Of a stretch of DNA of 64,000 bases, positions 11,617-23,240 are shown piece by piece. Each line of letters begins with the position of its first letter. Within the stretch, counting starts at the first letter, position 1. A program made the position numbers and the translations under genes. The DNA is taken from positions 1,426,001 to 1,490,000 of the forward strand of contig JAALGY010000052.1 of the NCBI GenBank assembly GCA_032358165.1, read 5' to 3'. The notes under the pieces are model-generated. The model saw nothing but the letters and a program-made list of their open reading frames with translations. It made no database searches and had not been told where the DNA came from. This DNA comes from Diplosphaera chodatii. Taxonomy: Eukaryota; Chlorophyta; Trebouxiophyceae; Prasiolales; Stichococcaceae.

Positions 11617-14600
11617 ATGAAGTGTCTTTCTGCGCAGCCAGCACAGGCACCGCATGCATGTGCTCAGGTTTGCAGCCAGCGGCAGACCGGGTCGCTGCGT
11701 TCGAATGTAGGGTACTGTTGGCTACGTTCGTTGAGGTCACAGGCCAGAGGTTTGCACAGGCAGCAGCATCAGACACGATGGCAGCTCGACTGCAGCGTAG
11801 CAGCGGCTGCAGCTACAATCGATCCAGCCCAGTCAGCAGATGCGGCAGCTGAAGAGCTGCAGCAGTGGCTGCAGCAGAAGGGAGCGTCGTTCAGCACATC
11901 GCAGCTGCAAACGCAGGGCCCCTTATCACAGATCCGCACCGGATTGGCAGTCACCCGCAGCATCAGCGGTGGTCAGGTACCACCAGCTTGTCTACTGTAC
12001 ATGCTGTACTTTGCCGCCAGCAGGCTCAAGGCTCGTGTCAAACTGACAACGGTTTTTTGGTATACTTTGCAGAGGATATTTGCAGTGTCTGGTGACGCAT
12101 GCGTCACCGCTGCGGATGTGGCAGCGGAGGAGTCGATTGCTGCAGCCGCAGAAGGCCGCGGCGAGCTCACAGGACTTGCGCTGTGGCTCCTAGCAGAGCG
12201 GAGAAAGGTGTGCGTTGACATTGCCTCCTCACTCTGGAACGCCCATGTGTCCTGCCAGCCGTATTGACTGCCGTTGCTGTTGCGTGGTGTCTGCAGCTGA
12301 TCTGAAGTGATGCGAGTTGGAGCGCAGGGGGCCACCTCGGCCTGGCAGCCATTCCTTGACACACTGCCCAGGAGAGTGGACTCGCCTCTGCTGTGGGACG
12401 ACGCGCAGCGTCAACAGCTGCTGCGGGGTTCGCCAGTGGCCGCGGCTTCAGCACAGCGCGCTACCAGCATCCGTGCTGAATGGGGCGCCATAGCTGCAGC
12501 CGTTCCTGACCTGCCGTCCGGTCAGCCACTCACACACATTCGTTACAAGTGATGCAGCTCACTCCGTATTTGTGCCTTGAGGTTGTCCGGGCACCCGTGC
12601 AGCTGTACGCCAAAGCTCTCATAGGGCAGCTGCTCTCGACATGTGACAAGACTGCTGCCTATGCCTTGCACCTGCCTTCTCGAGGCGCAGTCCCCAATGT
12701 TGCTGCTGTAACATTCAACGATCCTTTCGCAGATACCTTTAGCGAAGAGTCCTTCCTGAACGCAATGACGGTGGTGCTGGCGCACGCGCTGTACCTGCCG
12801 GCAGCGCAGTGCTTTGCGCTGGTGCCAGGGCTGCACGGTGACGGCTGCTCTGTCACATTGTGTCCTCGCCCTGCTGTCATGCTGGACCGGAGCATCGATT
12901 CGCGCCTGATCTATCGCCATGCAGCATTGGTCCGTCCCTGTGCACACATTGGGAGCGTGGCAGGTGGCGTTGTGATGCAGGCCTGCGGCGCTCTGGCGAC
13001 CCCAGCGCCGCGACAGTGGACTACGATGTGGACAGCGGCAGCGTGGTGCTGACAGCCAGCAGCTCCCTCAGGTCTGCTCCTGTGAACCCCCATACTGCCG
13101 ACGCATGTTACGTTGCACACGCCGTGTTCGACAAGCACGTGCAACTGCATGGCAGTGCGTTCGGGTGCTGACGACCAGTCACAGGCCAGCTAAGCGCTGC
13201 CGAACAAGGTGCACGCGTCCTGCAGTGAGGGCGATGAGGTAGTGCTGTATGATGGGCGGCCCAACGGCGAGCTGCTGATGGCGACGGGGTCGGTGCAGCC
13301 GAAGAACCCCGCCGACTATCTTACCATCGAGGTGGATGATCATGCATCCTGTGCATCTTCAGCGTTCTGCATCACTCGCTATGCACATCCTACGTCGGCA
13401 GGTCATGCCCCATGAGAAACCACAATGTGGCTTGCAGTTTCTCTGACTGGGGAGCCCGAGGTATTTTCATCCTCTTTGTCACCTCATCTGGCTGTGAACC
13501 TTGGCTGCAGGCCTCCCTTGTGGCAGCAGACCGGCTGTGGCAGAGTAAGCGGGACATTCTGGAGAGTGTGGGCTTTGACACACCGCAAGAGTTTCCTATC
13601 TCTGCTGACGGCATGCCGCAGCAGCTGCTGTCCTATCTTCGTCTGGCACGTTTGCAGAACAGTGCCGAGTTCGCAAAGGTGAGATCAGAATTGCAAGGCT
13701 GGAAGTTTGAAGCGTCAGTAGGCAGCAGCTTGTGCAGGGTGCACCACGCAGCCGTGGGCCTTGGAGTATGTGGCATCGCATCAGCCAGCTCAGATGATGC
13801 CTTCCCGCTTGCAGGTCAGCTTCGAAGACGACATCATCATCAGCCCTTCTAATGAGTACGAGGTGCTGCAGCTGCTGCTCGCCGAGTGTCGAGACCGTTT
13901 CTCCGCCTATGGGGGTGAGTGTAGTTCAGAACACCAGTCGTGAATGCACAGCAAACACTACGAAGTCTTCATGAGGGCCGCAGCAAACTAGTTGGATATC
14001 ATACTGATCTGCACGCTGTGATCATCCTCGCAGACAACATGGAGGCGGACATGAAGATGCTGCAGCAACCGGATCTGACGCCCGCGGAGCGCATGGCGGC
14101 CCAGGCAAGGGTGCCAGCCAGTATGTCACTAACACACACTATTGTCCAGCCTGCATAGCGGCCAATAAGACACATCTACGTACAGCTTGTCGATATGTCA
14201 CGTGACGGGTCGCAGCTGCGCATGGAAGAGAAGCGCATCGTCAGCAGCACCATGGATGCGGTGCGGGCGCGGCTGGCGCCCATCCGCGGCATCCCCACCA
14301 AGCAGGGCAACCTGCAGGACCCCAACTCGGTATGAGCGCGGCGGCAGCCTCATCACATGCGCTGCTGCTGCAGAGCTTTGGCAGTTTGCCGCAAACCGCT
14401 GTGCATACTTTGGCTTGCATGAACCCCGCCCATGGCACAAAAAGACAAATATCAATTGAGGCCACGGTCCAGAGGAGTCATCATACAGCAGGGTTCTGCA
14501 CTGGCCACTCCGTTTGTGACACCTTATGTCGCTGCCGCAGGACCTGGAGGAGATATTCGACACACTGGAGGGGCTGCCCAGCCTGCCGAGCAAGCTGGTG

Positions 14601-14693
14601 GGCGGCATCGCCAGCTGGGCGCGCGGCGAGCAGGACCCCGACTGGAAGAAGAAGGGCAAGAAGGCTCCCGAAAAACCCAAGCGGCCCTGGTAG
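11617..14693 (+). CDS. SET-domain protein methyltransferase, Rubisco LSMT-like, plastid-targeted (about 490 aa)
   Basis: Twelve exons: 11617-11976, 12073-12207, 12328-12520, 12733-12837, 12981-13071, 13226-13331, 13511-13678, 13815-13914, 14034-14110, 14216-14329, 14541-14693, all in phase (eleven listed after merging none; the acceptor of 14216 could instead be at 14186). The N-terminal 80 residues are Arg/Ser/Gln-rich and transit-like. The split SET domain shows LALWLLAERRK, then SEESFLNAMTVVLAHAL, then GDPSAATVDYD and GDEVVLYDGRPNGELLM (the GDEVFxSYG..SNxELL motif). The C-terminal part (LTPAERMAAQ, then EKRIVSSTMDAV) matches the Rubisco LSMT substrate-binding helices. Family members methylate lysines on plastid Rubisco large subunit or FBP aldolase. 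The NHS of the classical RFxNHS SET motif is not obvious: the segment reads LHGLRRSGDPSA. Activity should not be assumed. Confidence 0.75.
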
Positions 14694-15079
14694 TGGTCGA
14701 GACGATGAGCCGCCAGAGACGCACTGCTTTGCATCGAAGCAGCGTACAGCAGCCCAGCTGAAAACTCAAGGCAGTGCTGTACGGCCACTGTGCCAACCGG
14801 ACTTGTGGGATCTGTTGCTGACAAGAACAGCCTTGAGGCATTGCTGCCTGAATCCCATTCAACACAGTGTTGGCACACGAGCAGGATGTGGACGATCATA
14901 TCCTTGCTCAGCAAGCAGACGCCCTGAGCACTGCATGCCACAGTCGATGGTTCTACTGCGATGGGTCATGAGAACAAGAGACTTTGCACCCGGCAGTGCC
15001 TGTGGATAAGCTTGGAGAGACTTGCCATCTTGGTCAGTGAACTAGTTGCTGGCGGATCTTTTACATCCATGTGTCAACA
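14694..15079. other. Convergent intergenic region
   Basis: This is the 3' flank between the SET gene (+) and IMPDH (-). Nothing further was seen. Confidence 0.4.
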
Positions 15080-17400
15080 TCACCACCGCACTTTCTCGAA
15101 CGAATGCATGTCATGGATGTTGCCCTCAGCCTGCGCTGCGCCAGTGCGCGTCTCGAAGTATATGTCGCCTGCTGCCAGCATGCTGTGCGCTGCCTCCAGG
15201 CTCCGCGCGCCCATATCCTGTGACCACAGCAGAAGGCCTTGCCGACAACAGTATGGCCTGCCAGCGACCTTGGGACACCGTCAACACGCTGCACTGACAG
15301 ACGATCGACTGGTTGCTGCATGTACCTGGAAACCCTGGCGCACAGCCTGGCACATAAACGGCAGCGTGTTGTGCACCGAGCCCTTGCTCTTGACGGTGCC
15401 TGACACACCCTGTGCAATCTTCATTGCCTGCGTGTCCGAGTGGTACCTGACCACCACATGCACGTTGGGTGTCAGCTCCAGGATGAGAGACCAGCACACA
15501 TGGACTCAGTCGCTGCGGCCTCAGCAAACGCCTTGCATCACCTGTTCTCGCTGCCCTTCATCATGGCCTCAAGGGAACCCATGCCACGATACTTCTTCAC
15601 CTTCACTCCATTCTGCTCAAAATACTCGCCTGCAAAGTGCAAAGGTGCTTAGCCTGGCACGCATCCCTTCCACAGCCAACCTGGAGCAATGCTCTTTGCA
15701 CCAGTAGGCTGCTGTCTGCTTCGAACATCATGTACTCAGATAGGGAACGACTGTGCTGAAAGGTCTGCGCTGGCACTCACCTGGAGACTCGTCTGTGCCC
15801 GAAAACAGGGAGCCACACATGACTGTGGAGGCACCAAGTACCAGCGCTTTAGCAATGTGGCCTGCAGATGTAAAAGCTGATAGCTCAGCTTGGTGCGTCA
15901 TCCCCCAGCTGATTGTATGGGCGCTGCCCTGCACTTCTGCAACCAAGCCTCCTCCTGGCAGCAGCAGCGTACCCGAGTTCTGAATGCCACCATCTGCAAT
16001 GACGGGCACCCCAGCCCGCTTCGCAACCCGTGCGACATGGAACACTGCCGTCGCCTGCCCTCGCCCAACTGCACACACCTGCAGCCCACCGGCAGCAGGC
16101 ATGTGAGGCAAACATTGCATCGAGTGATGCCGCAAAGCGGCTCCGGTCTCAACCTGCCCGACATGCACTCATGCAATGGCAAAGCGCAGGACTGTGATGC
16201 AGTTCCAACACTGTCGATGCGTCACACCTCCTGTGTGGTGCAAATGCTGCCGGAGCCCATGCCGATGCGCAGGGCGTCCGCGCCCGCGTCGCACAGCCGC
16301 GCTGCCTGCCGCCCCGTCACCACGTTGCCGCAAATGACGTCCAGCCCCGGGCAGTTGGCCTTCACCCACTTGAGCATCTCCAGCTGGTAGGTGGAGTCGC
16401 CTGCATGCCACTGGCCCCAGGCTCTGACCGCACCAAACCTTGCCAGTTCTGTGGGGAGCCGTTCGCAGCTGCAAATGATCTCGGCTTCTGTTCCCCTTGC
16501 AAATACATGGACATGAGCTTGCAGCGGGTGCAGTGTGTGCCTTGGCTGGAGTCCAGTATGATGGCGTCAATGTCGCCCTCGCTGTGCAGGCGCTGAGCAC
16601 GCTGCTTGTCATCGTCCCGCGTGCCCACCGCCGCACCAACGCGCAGTTTCCTGCAGGCAGGCCGAAGCCCCAGCCTGTTGGCACGCTGGTGCAGAGATGG
16701 GCTAAACCATGCTCAGGTTTGGATCAAACCACTAGTGTCACCAGGAGCTAGACTACTGGTAGACTCTCCACATCTTGCAGCGGGTGCAGCGCGCACAGAG
16801 CATGCAGGGAGGCTGCCAGAAGGGGTGCAGCCCACCCTGAGGGCCCCACTGAGGGTGCTGCCTTAGACCGCGGGCTGGCTGCTGGCTGTACTGCCTTTGC
16901 AGCTTTCACTGCTGCCAGCTGCTCATCCACGCTCATGTTGGGGTGGACGAAGCCCATGCCGCCCAGCTGCACACGAATGTCGCATTCAGGTGTCGTATAG
17001 GACGAACAAGGGGTTCATTCTGCAGGTACGACTGCATGGAGAGCTGCAGCGTTGCAGGGGTGTACCTGTGCCATTGCCACCGCCATGTCCGCCTCTGTCA
17101 CGGTATCCATGGGCGAGCTGACGACGGGCGTCGCCAGGCGGATGTTCCTGGTGAGCTGTGTCCCCAGGTCCACCTGCGTGTGATGCGTGATGTGCAGAAT
17201 GGCATGCTGCCGCCGCCTATGAAGGCACAGCCGTGCGGCGCTTCAGCCGTCAGTCATCATCTCAGGACCCCCACCTCGTGTGCGCCAAAGTCAATGTGTC
17301 CTGGCAGCACGATGATGTCGTCATATGTGAAGCTGACGCCCTGGCCAAACAGCCTGGCTGCGGGCAGCCCTGCGGCAGGGTATCCTTGGTCACGAACCAT
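15080..17400 (-). CDS. guaB: IMP dehydrogenase without CBS domains (393 aa)
   Basis: Ten exons join in phase: 17400-17275, 17173-17066, 16966-16836, 16650-16541, 16400-16228, 16078-15973, 15861-15781, 15629-15542, 15446-15326, 15217-15080. The catalytic core is complete: [49 protein letters not shown], the catalytic-Cys loop [29 protein letters not shown], and the flap [10 protein letters not shown]. It ends LHSYEK-like (MHSFEKVRW). It converts IMP to XMP with NAD, the committed step to GMP. Between [12 protein letters not shown] and the [14 protein letters not shown] strand only about 20 linker residues remain, where other IMPDHs carry the two-CBS Bateman module. The intron at 16540-16401 uses a GC donor. 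GMP reductase also lacks CBS domains, but the DSSQGDS and SICTTQE contexts and the flap favour IMPDH. Confidence 0.88.
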
Positions 17401-18086
17401 GGCACACGCAACTGAGTATACGCAATGTACCAGTAAGCACCCGCAGAGATGTACCGTCTGCAAGGTCGTCCTGCGCTCCGTTCATGCTGCGACTTTCGAT
17501 GCTGGGACTTGCCCTACTCAAATTCAAGCTACAGTGCAGAACCCAGGTGCGGAGTCGGCGGAATGCAAGCTGTTGTGACAGTCGTCCAAATGCTTTCTGA
17601 ACGTGACGCATGTGGGAAACCAACTGAGCATGAGTTTTGCTGCAAAAGCCGGCAGGCTTTTGCTTCGCGATTACGTAATGTGAAGGCGGCGGACATCGGC
17701 GGCCAGAAGCCAGGAGGCACCCAGCCATGCGGTTTGCACGACCATGCATGCATCTGGAGATCTTGCAGAGGAGCTTGACGTATGATACCCTATGCAGGCG
17801 ATTACGCTTGACTGCACTGTGTGATTAGGTACTGTGTCTGGCTGGCCGGCCACAGGCGGCCCACCAATAGCGTATCTTACACTTTTCAAAGCCGTCGGAC
17901 CTGCGTCAAAACAGGTGTATACAGCTGTAGGCCAGCGTCCAGAACAGAACGAACGTCAGGAAGGATGTCGAGGAGACCACCTCATGTGTGTACACCTGCC
18001 ACCTGCACAGCAATGAGCCCACTTGCACCATCATGGCATGACATGTCTGCACACATGTGCATTGCAGGCGGCCAGTCCACGACCAC
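17401..18086. other. Intergenic region between EMC6 and IMPDH (same strand)
   Basis: It should hold the IMPDH promoter and the EMC6 3'UTR (a minus-strand TGTAA occurs near 17876). No exon was supported. Confidence 0.4.
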
Positions 18087-18627
18087 TCACTGGGATTGAA
18101 AGTACGGCTTGGTGTTCTTCCCGGCCTTGTGTCTGAGCAGCAGCCCCACCTGAAAAGTCAGCAAATGGCAGAGTTGGTGGTGGGCATTAAAGCAGGGACC
18201 ACTTGGCATGATTAGCAGCTTCCCACACCCGTACATTCAAGCAGCGGCAGCGATGAGAATAGCTGGCACGCAGTGATGCTCACAAGTGCGTGCGCCAGGA
18301 AGTACCACAGAAAGCCGGACCACCCGGCATAGCCAACCACACCAAGTGCCAGCCCGGCAACCAGGGACGCGAAGATGCGGCTGCAGGTTACAAGCACATA
18401 TGACATCAGCATATTGCATCCACAGATCAACGTGTGATGAACATATTCATAGGCTGCAGAACACAGCATGTCCTTGTCAGGCAGTGCGGGGTGGCAGGCC
18501 AGTTTTGTGCGACGTGCCATGACATGCATGCAGAAACCTTGACGCACTTGAAGGACAGCACCCCCAGGTTGTGGACGACGTTTGGTGTCAGTAGCAGCGT
18601 GTCAGCAAACCGTGGTTGGTCCACCAT
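18087..18627 (-). CDS. EMC6: ER membrane protein complex subunit 6 (79 aa)
   Basis: Three exons: 18627-18548, 18380-18284, 18149-18087. The start is MVDQPRFADTLLLTPN. The join after GVLSF gives NRIFASLVAGLALGVVGYAG, the conserved EMC6 core in which an Asn-containing cytosolic helix leads into two or three membrane helices (residues about 25-65). The C-terminus GKNTKPYFQSQ matches the family's short hydrophilic tail ending in an aromatic-Phe-x-Ser motif. EMC6 is part of the ER insertase that places tail-anchored and multi-pass proteins in the membrane. At 79 residues it is shorter than animal and plant forms (about 110), mostly at the N-terminus. An alternative donor 10 nt downstream (AAG|GTTTCT) breaks the phase and was not used. 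Confidence 0.8.
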
Positions 18628-19313
18628 GACACATGCGCTTGGCAGGCTGCACACTGGTTTCTGTCAACCCTGCGCCTGTGGGCAGGGCGTGGGTGGCATA
18701 CGATGATGTCCAATTGCTTTAAGGGACAGCCACAAGGAAATCCCCGCTCAAAACGGTGTCGCAGCAAGGCTGGAATGCGTGTCAGCAAATGTTCAGAGAT
18801 CACATCTAGCTAAGATTGTGATGCTTTGGATGATCGACTGCCCTAGCCTTCACAATCGTCAACTTGCACTCACGCCGATGGCACCAGATCAAGCAACTTG
18901 CAATTGCCACGAGCACTCGAGCAGCATCGCACAAGCTCTTGAGTCTGGCAAGTGCAAGCGCAGGGCACTATGCATTCTGCACCCTCGCCACGCACTTGTA
19001 CCGCTGCAAATTACTGCGCTGCAATCGTGCAATAGCATTCACATACAGCGTGCATCGCCGTGTTGGAGGCGTCATTGTGTTGTCAAGCAGCTTTGCTGGT
19101 CAATGAGCAGGGGCGAATGCGACGGTGTCTCCGCAATGGAGCTGTCGTCTCACGCAGATCGCCAAATGTGAGCACGACAGATGGTCTGTACACAGGGAAG
19201 CCGCAGCAGCGTAGCAGCATCTGGGCCTCTGTGCTGAGAGTGATGTTATGAACAAAGAGAGTTGGCTTACAAGCACCGGATTTCAGGCGCTTCAAAGGCT
19301 TGTGGGCTTGAAC
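18628..19313. other. Divergent promoter region, EMC6 / RWA
   Basis: These 686 bp lie between two divergent starts, both secretory-pathway genes. No coding signal was accepted. Confidence 0.4.
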
Positions 19314-22300
19314 ATGGACAAGCTGACAGCCGGCCTTGCCACACCCTCACATCTGCCGCAGCAGCCGCTAATGCAGAAGCTAGAGCTGTCAGCCGCTCAG
19401 GTGAGGCATGAGTACGTGTGACGCTGCTGCAGTGTCCCTGCACACGGCAGATCTGGCATCGCCACTCACCGCCTTCTCGCTGCCGCAGGCCGGCTGCCTG
19501 CTCGCCTACACGCTGTGCCTGACCCTGTGGTTCTATACAGAGCTTCTGAGCCATAAGAGGAGGTGCCCGAAGGAGCTCATTGCATTGCTGAGTTGCTTGA
19601 GTGCTTGCTGCCACGCTCTGCTTGTGAGGTCGGTGCACAGGGTGTTGCTTTAGCCCAACAGGCGACATTATGACAAGCTGGAGCATATGGAGGAGGGTGC
19701 AGACAAACTGGGGCAGAGCACACCAAACGGCATAGGCGAGCTGCATGCCAATGGCCGGGCGCATTCGCAGGAACCGTCCGCCAGCTACCTCACGCTGCAC
19801 AGCCTCGCGAATTGCGGCCTCGTGAAGTATGGCTGCAGAGCACATGCTGTGCCTTGTGTGACTGTGCCTCCACGCTGTCGTGTGCCAGACATACGTGGGA
19901 TGCACTGCACCAACCAGCTGCTGTGCCCAATGTGGTCTGCAGGTGTTTGCAGCTTGACCCTCAGGCATTGTTAGATGCTAAGGATGCACTGAAATACTGG
20001 TAAGGTCCCGTAGACTGCGCTCAACAGTGGTCGTACCATGCTGTTGCACAGCAAACCACACCACTGTATCTGCAACGAGCTGTCCATCGACCACCATCAC
20101 GGTGATCCTGCAGCGTCGAGTTTGGGACCATCATGCTGTGGTTCTATGTGGCGGACCGCTCGACGCTGCTGTTCCCAGTGGAGAAGGAATACCTTCGTGA
20201 CAGGTGCGGTCTGCAGGCAGTGGAACAATTGGTCTGTGATTGCGTCATTTGCACATCGGTAAGGTGTCACTTTGCAGCACACATTGCACGACCAGCGTTG
20301 CAGCCTTCCCCATACAGCTCTCAGCTCCAAGTGAACACCTGTGGCCGGGATGCAACCGACTTTGACGCGTCCTGCTGCGTGTCCTGCACAGGTTTGCGTT
20401 CATATTCCTGGTGCTGGTGGTGGTCGCCGGGTGGACGTCCACGACCAAGTGCAAGGTGGCTTCGCTGCTGAATCGGCAGCAGACAGAGGAGTGGAAGGGC
20501 TGGATGCAGGTGGGTGGCCCCTGAGCTGCATGGGGGTTGGCAGCACACATGGTGCTGCGCATGGTGGACGTCATTGCACTTGTGGGTTGAACGCACTGCA
20601 AGCAGTGACTTGCGTTCGATTCAACATACACATCCTGCTGCAGGTGCTGTTCCTGCTGTACCACTACTTTGCAGCGGCAGAGATGTACAATGCGATCCGC
20701 GTGTACATCGCGGCGTATGTCTGGATGACAGGCTTTGGCAACTTCCTGTACTACTATAAAACCAATGACTTCAGCCTCCCGCGGTGTGGCATTGCTGCTG
20801 GCATTTGATGCGATGACTAGCATGGCATAACTCCCTCTAGGCGCGCCCTAAAACCTGTGCCACCAGCTGTTCCATCCGCCAACTGACAGATTTTTCGTCG
20901 CGTCTGCAGGTTCTGTCAGATGATGTGGCGGCTCAACTTTTTGGTGCTGTTCTGCTGCATCGTGCTGCGGAACGACTACATGCTGTACTACATCTGCCCC
21001 ATGCACACGCTGTTCACGGTGTGCCCTTTCACTGACACTGTTTACGGCTGAGCATCACCCTGTGTTGGACCCGTTGAAAGCATGACTCGTGTGACCATTG
21101 TGCCATCATTGCATACAATAACATCGTGACGCAGTGGTGCCTTTGCGCTGCAGATCGGCGTGTACGCCGCTTTGGGCATTGCAAACAGCATGAACAAGTA
21201 CAATGTAGGCATCGCGGTGAAGATCGCAGCCAGTTTGGCAACCATCTTCATCTTCTGGGATTTGAAGTAGGACTGCTGACGTACCAAGCATCTGTCGCAG
21301 CTGCAGTGTGCTCTGAATGTACAGATGCTATAACACTTTGGAAAGAAGTGCATGTCCAGGTAGTCAAGCATCCATGTTCTGCAGGTGGGTGTTCTATACA
21401 GTATGGTCTCCATTCACATGGCTGGTGGGCTATGTGGACCCTCGCAAACCCAGCAACGATGTCTTGCACGGTACGGTCATCGAACGGCGCTGCTATGGCT
21501 CAGCAGTGCCATGCATCTCAGCTTGAGTCTCCAGTTGTCTGCAGCTTCTGAAGTTGATTATGTTCTGTCTGACGCGATCCTGCATACCGCAGAGTGGTAC
21601 TTTCGTTCATCGCTCGACCGCTATGTGTGGATTTTCGGCATGCTGTGTGCATGGGCGCATCCAAAGGTGGGGCCCCTAGAATGCGCCTGACACACAGGAG
21701 AATTATGTAAGCTTGACAGTGCTGCAGCAGTCTGGACAGTGTTACTCATGGGCAATGCCAATGCAGGCCGAGGAGCTTCTGCAGCGCATTGACAAGTTGG
21801 CATTGCAGCTGCGGTGGCTGGTGCGAGCGGCGCTGCTGGCAGCCACAGGCTTCGTGTTCTACATGTGGTGTGGCTTCCAGCTTGATTGCTCCTGCTGCTG
21901 TCCCTGCCATCCCAGTGCTGCCTCAATCTTGGCACTGCATAGTGGGCTCCGGACACCGATCTCGATGCACATGCAGCAGCTGGCAGATGATAGCCCTACG
22001 CCCATGCGCTGCAGGTATTCGCATGTCTTCCTGCAGCCGAAGCTGGACTACAACAGGTTACACCCGTACACATCCTGGATCCCAATCCTCTGCTGGATTG
22101 TGGTGAGTGACGGTGTATATCAGTGTCCCAGCTGCCTGCCCTGCACACAGAAGCCTCTGCAGCATCACCAGGTGTCGCCAGCCGCTGCATTCCGAAGTTC
22201 ACATCGACCATCGATCTTGATATGTGTAGGTGCGGAACCTGACGCCAGTGCTTCGGCACTACAGCCTGGCGCTCTTCGGATGGCTAGGCTGCATCACGTT

Positions 22301-22883
22301 GGAGACGTACATTGGACAGTTCCATACCTGGCTCCACACAGGTTCGTGCAGTGAGGACCGCGCCGAGGTCCTGCTGCATTGCTCAGAGCTGTGTCCAAGC
22401 ACTGGCCTGACTCCTGAAGAGACCTGCTGCGACCGGCGGGCCCTGCCATTGGCGGCCCCTGCGTGCTGATTGCAATGTACCCATTTGTGCTGCAGGCGTG
22501 CCCAATGGGCAGCCGAAGCTGCTGCTGAACCTGTTCCTGCCAGGCTACCCGCTCGTCAACTTCGCGGTCTGCACCGCGGTGTACGTCTTCGTGTCATATC
22601 GCCTGTTCTTTTTGACAAACGCGCTGAAGAATGTGGCGATCCCTGGCAAGGAGATGGGCTTGCTGTGGCGGAATGGCGCCATCATGGCAGTGTCAGCCGC
22701 GGTGAGCTCCTTGACCCTCATGCGCCCTCCTCTGCGCTGCATGTACCTGCCATCCGGTAGCTGTGCTGGGGATCCACATGTGCCCGCAGTTCCCGTGGCG
22801 AAAGTGGTTTGCCTATCCCGCAGGCACTATATGCAGCAGGAGCATGCGTCTTGCAGTCCAGCGCATTATTGGGCATTCGGTAA
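19314..22883 (+). CDS. CAS1-domain polysaccharide O-acetyltransferase, RWA-like (554 aa)
   Basis: Sixteen exons: 19314-19400, 19489-19562, 19662-19821, 19953-19999, 20114-20203, 20392-20509, 20644-20783, 20910-21018, 21154-21266, 21385-21470, 21593-21666, 21767-21867, 22015-22102, 22230-22341, 22496-22701, 22824-22883. All phases agree. The protein has about ten membrane helices. CAS1 signatures present: [94 protein letters not shown] and [12 protein letters not shown]. Such proteins (fungal Cas1p, plant RWA1-4, animal CASD1) move acetyl groups across or in the Golgi membrane to polysaccharides or sialic acids. There is no N-terminal SGNH domain, so it resembles plant RWA rather than CASD1. 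A short lumenal or cytosolic loop ([16 protein letters not shown]) follows helix 1. The substrate, probably a cell-wall glycan, is not known. Confidence 0.85.
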
Positions 22884-23240
22884 TGGACAACTTTGGGGCA
22901 GGTCCCTGGGTTCAGACATGGAGGTAGCAAGTGCTATCGGAAGCTAGCGTGTCCAGGTTGAAGTAGGCAGATCATGAATCTGGCATGGCAGCAAGCAGCA
23001 TGAGTGTTTGCATTGTCAACAGGCCTCGAACCATTGCCACGCCAATCTCGCAAAAAACTTTGAAAGAATTGGGGCAGTCGTCTCATCAGCAACATGACTG
23101 GCATGCTGCACAGAAGTTGTTGGCCATACGTGACATTGATAATACATGCCACTACAAGGACGACAATGCCAGGGTATTGCATGCTGGCAGCTGCATGCTG
23201 CAATGACTGGTCTAGCAAGATCACGCCAACAATTCGCCTC
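22884..23240. other. Convergent intergenic region
   Basis: This is the 3' flank between RWA (+) and SPP (-). Nothing else was seen. Confidence 0.4.

Noticed and set aside
15080..17400. GMP reductase as the identity of the CBS-less enzyme
   Set aside because: The catalytic loop SICTTQE, the flap [10 protein letters not shown] and the C-terminal HSFEK pattern fit IMPDH better; GMP reductase differs in the flap and C-terminus.
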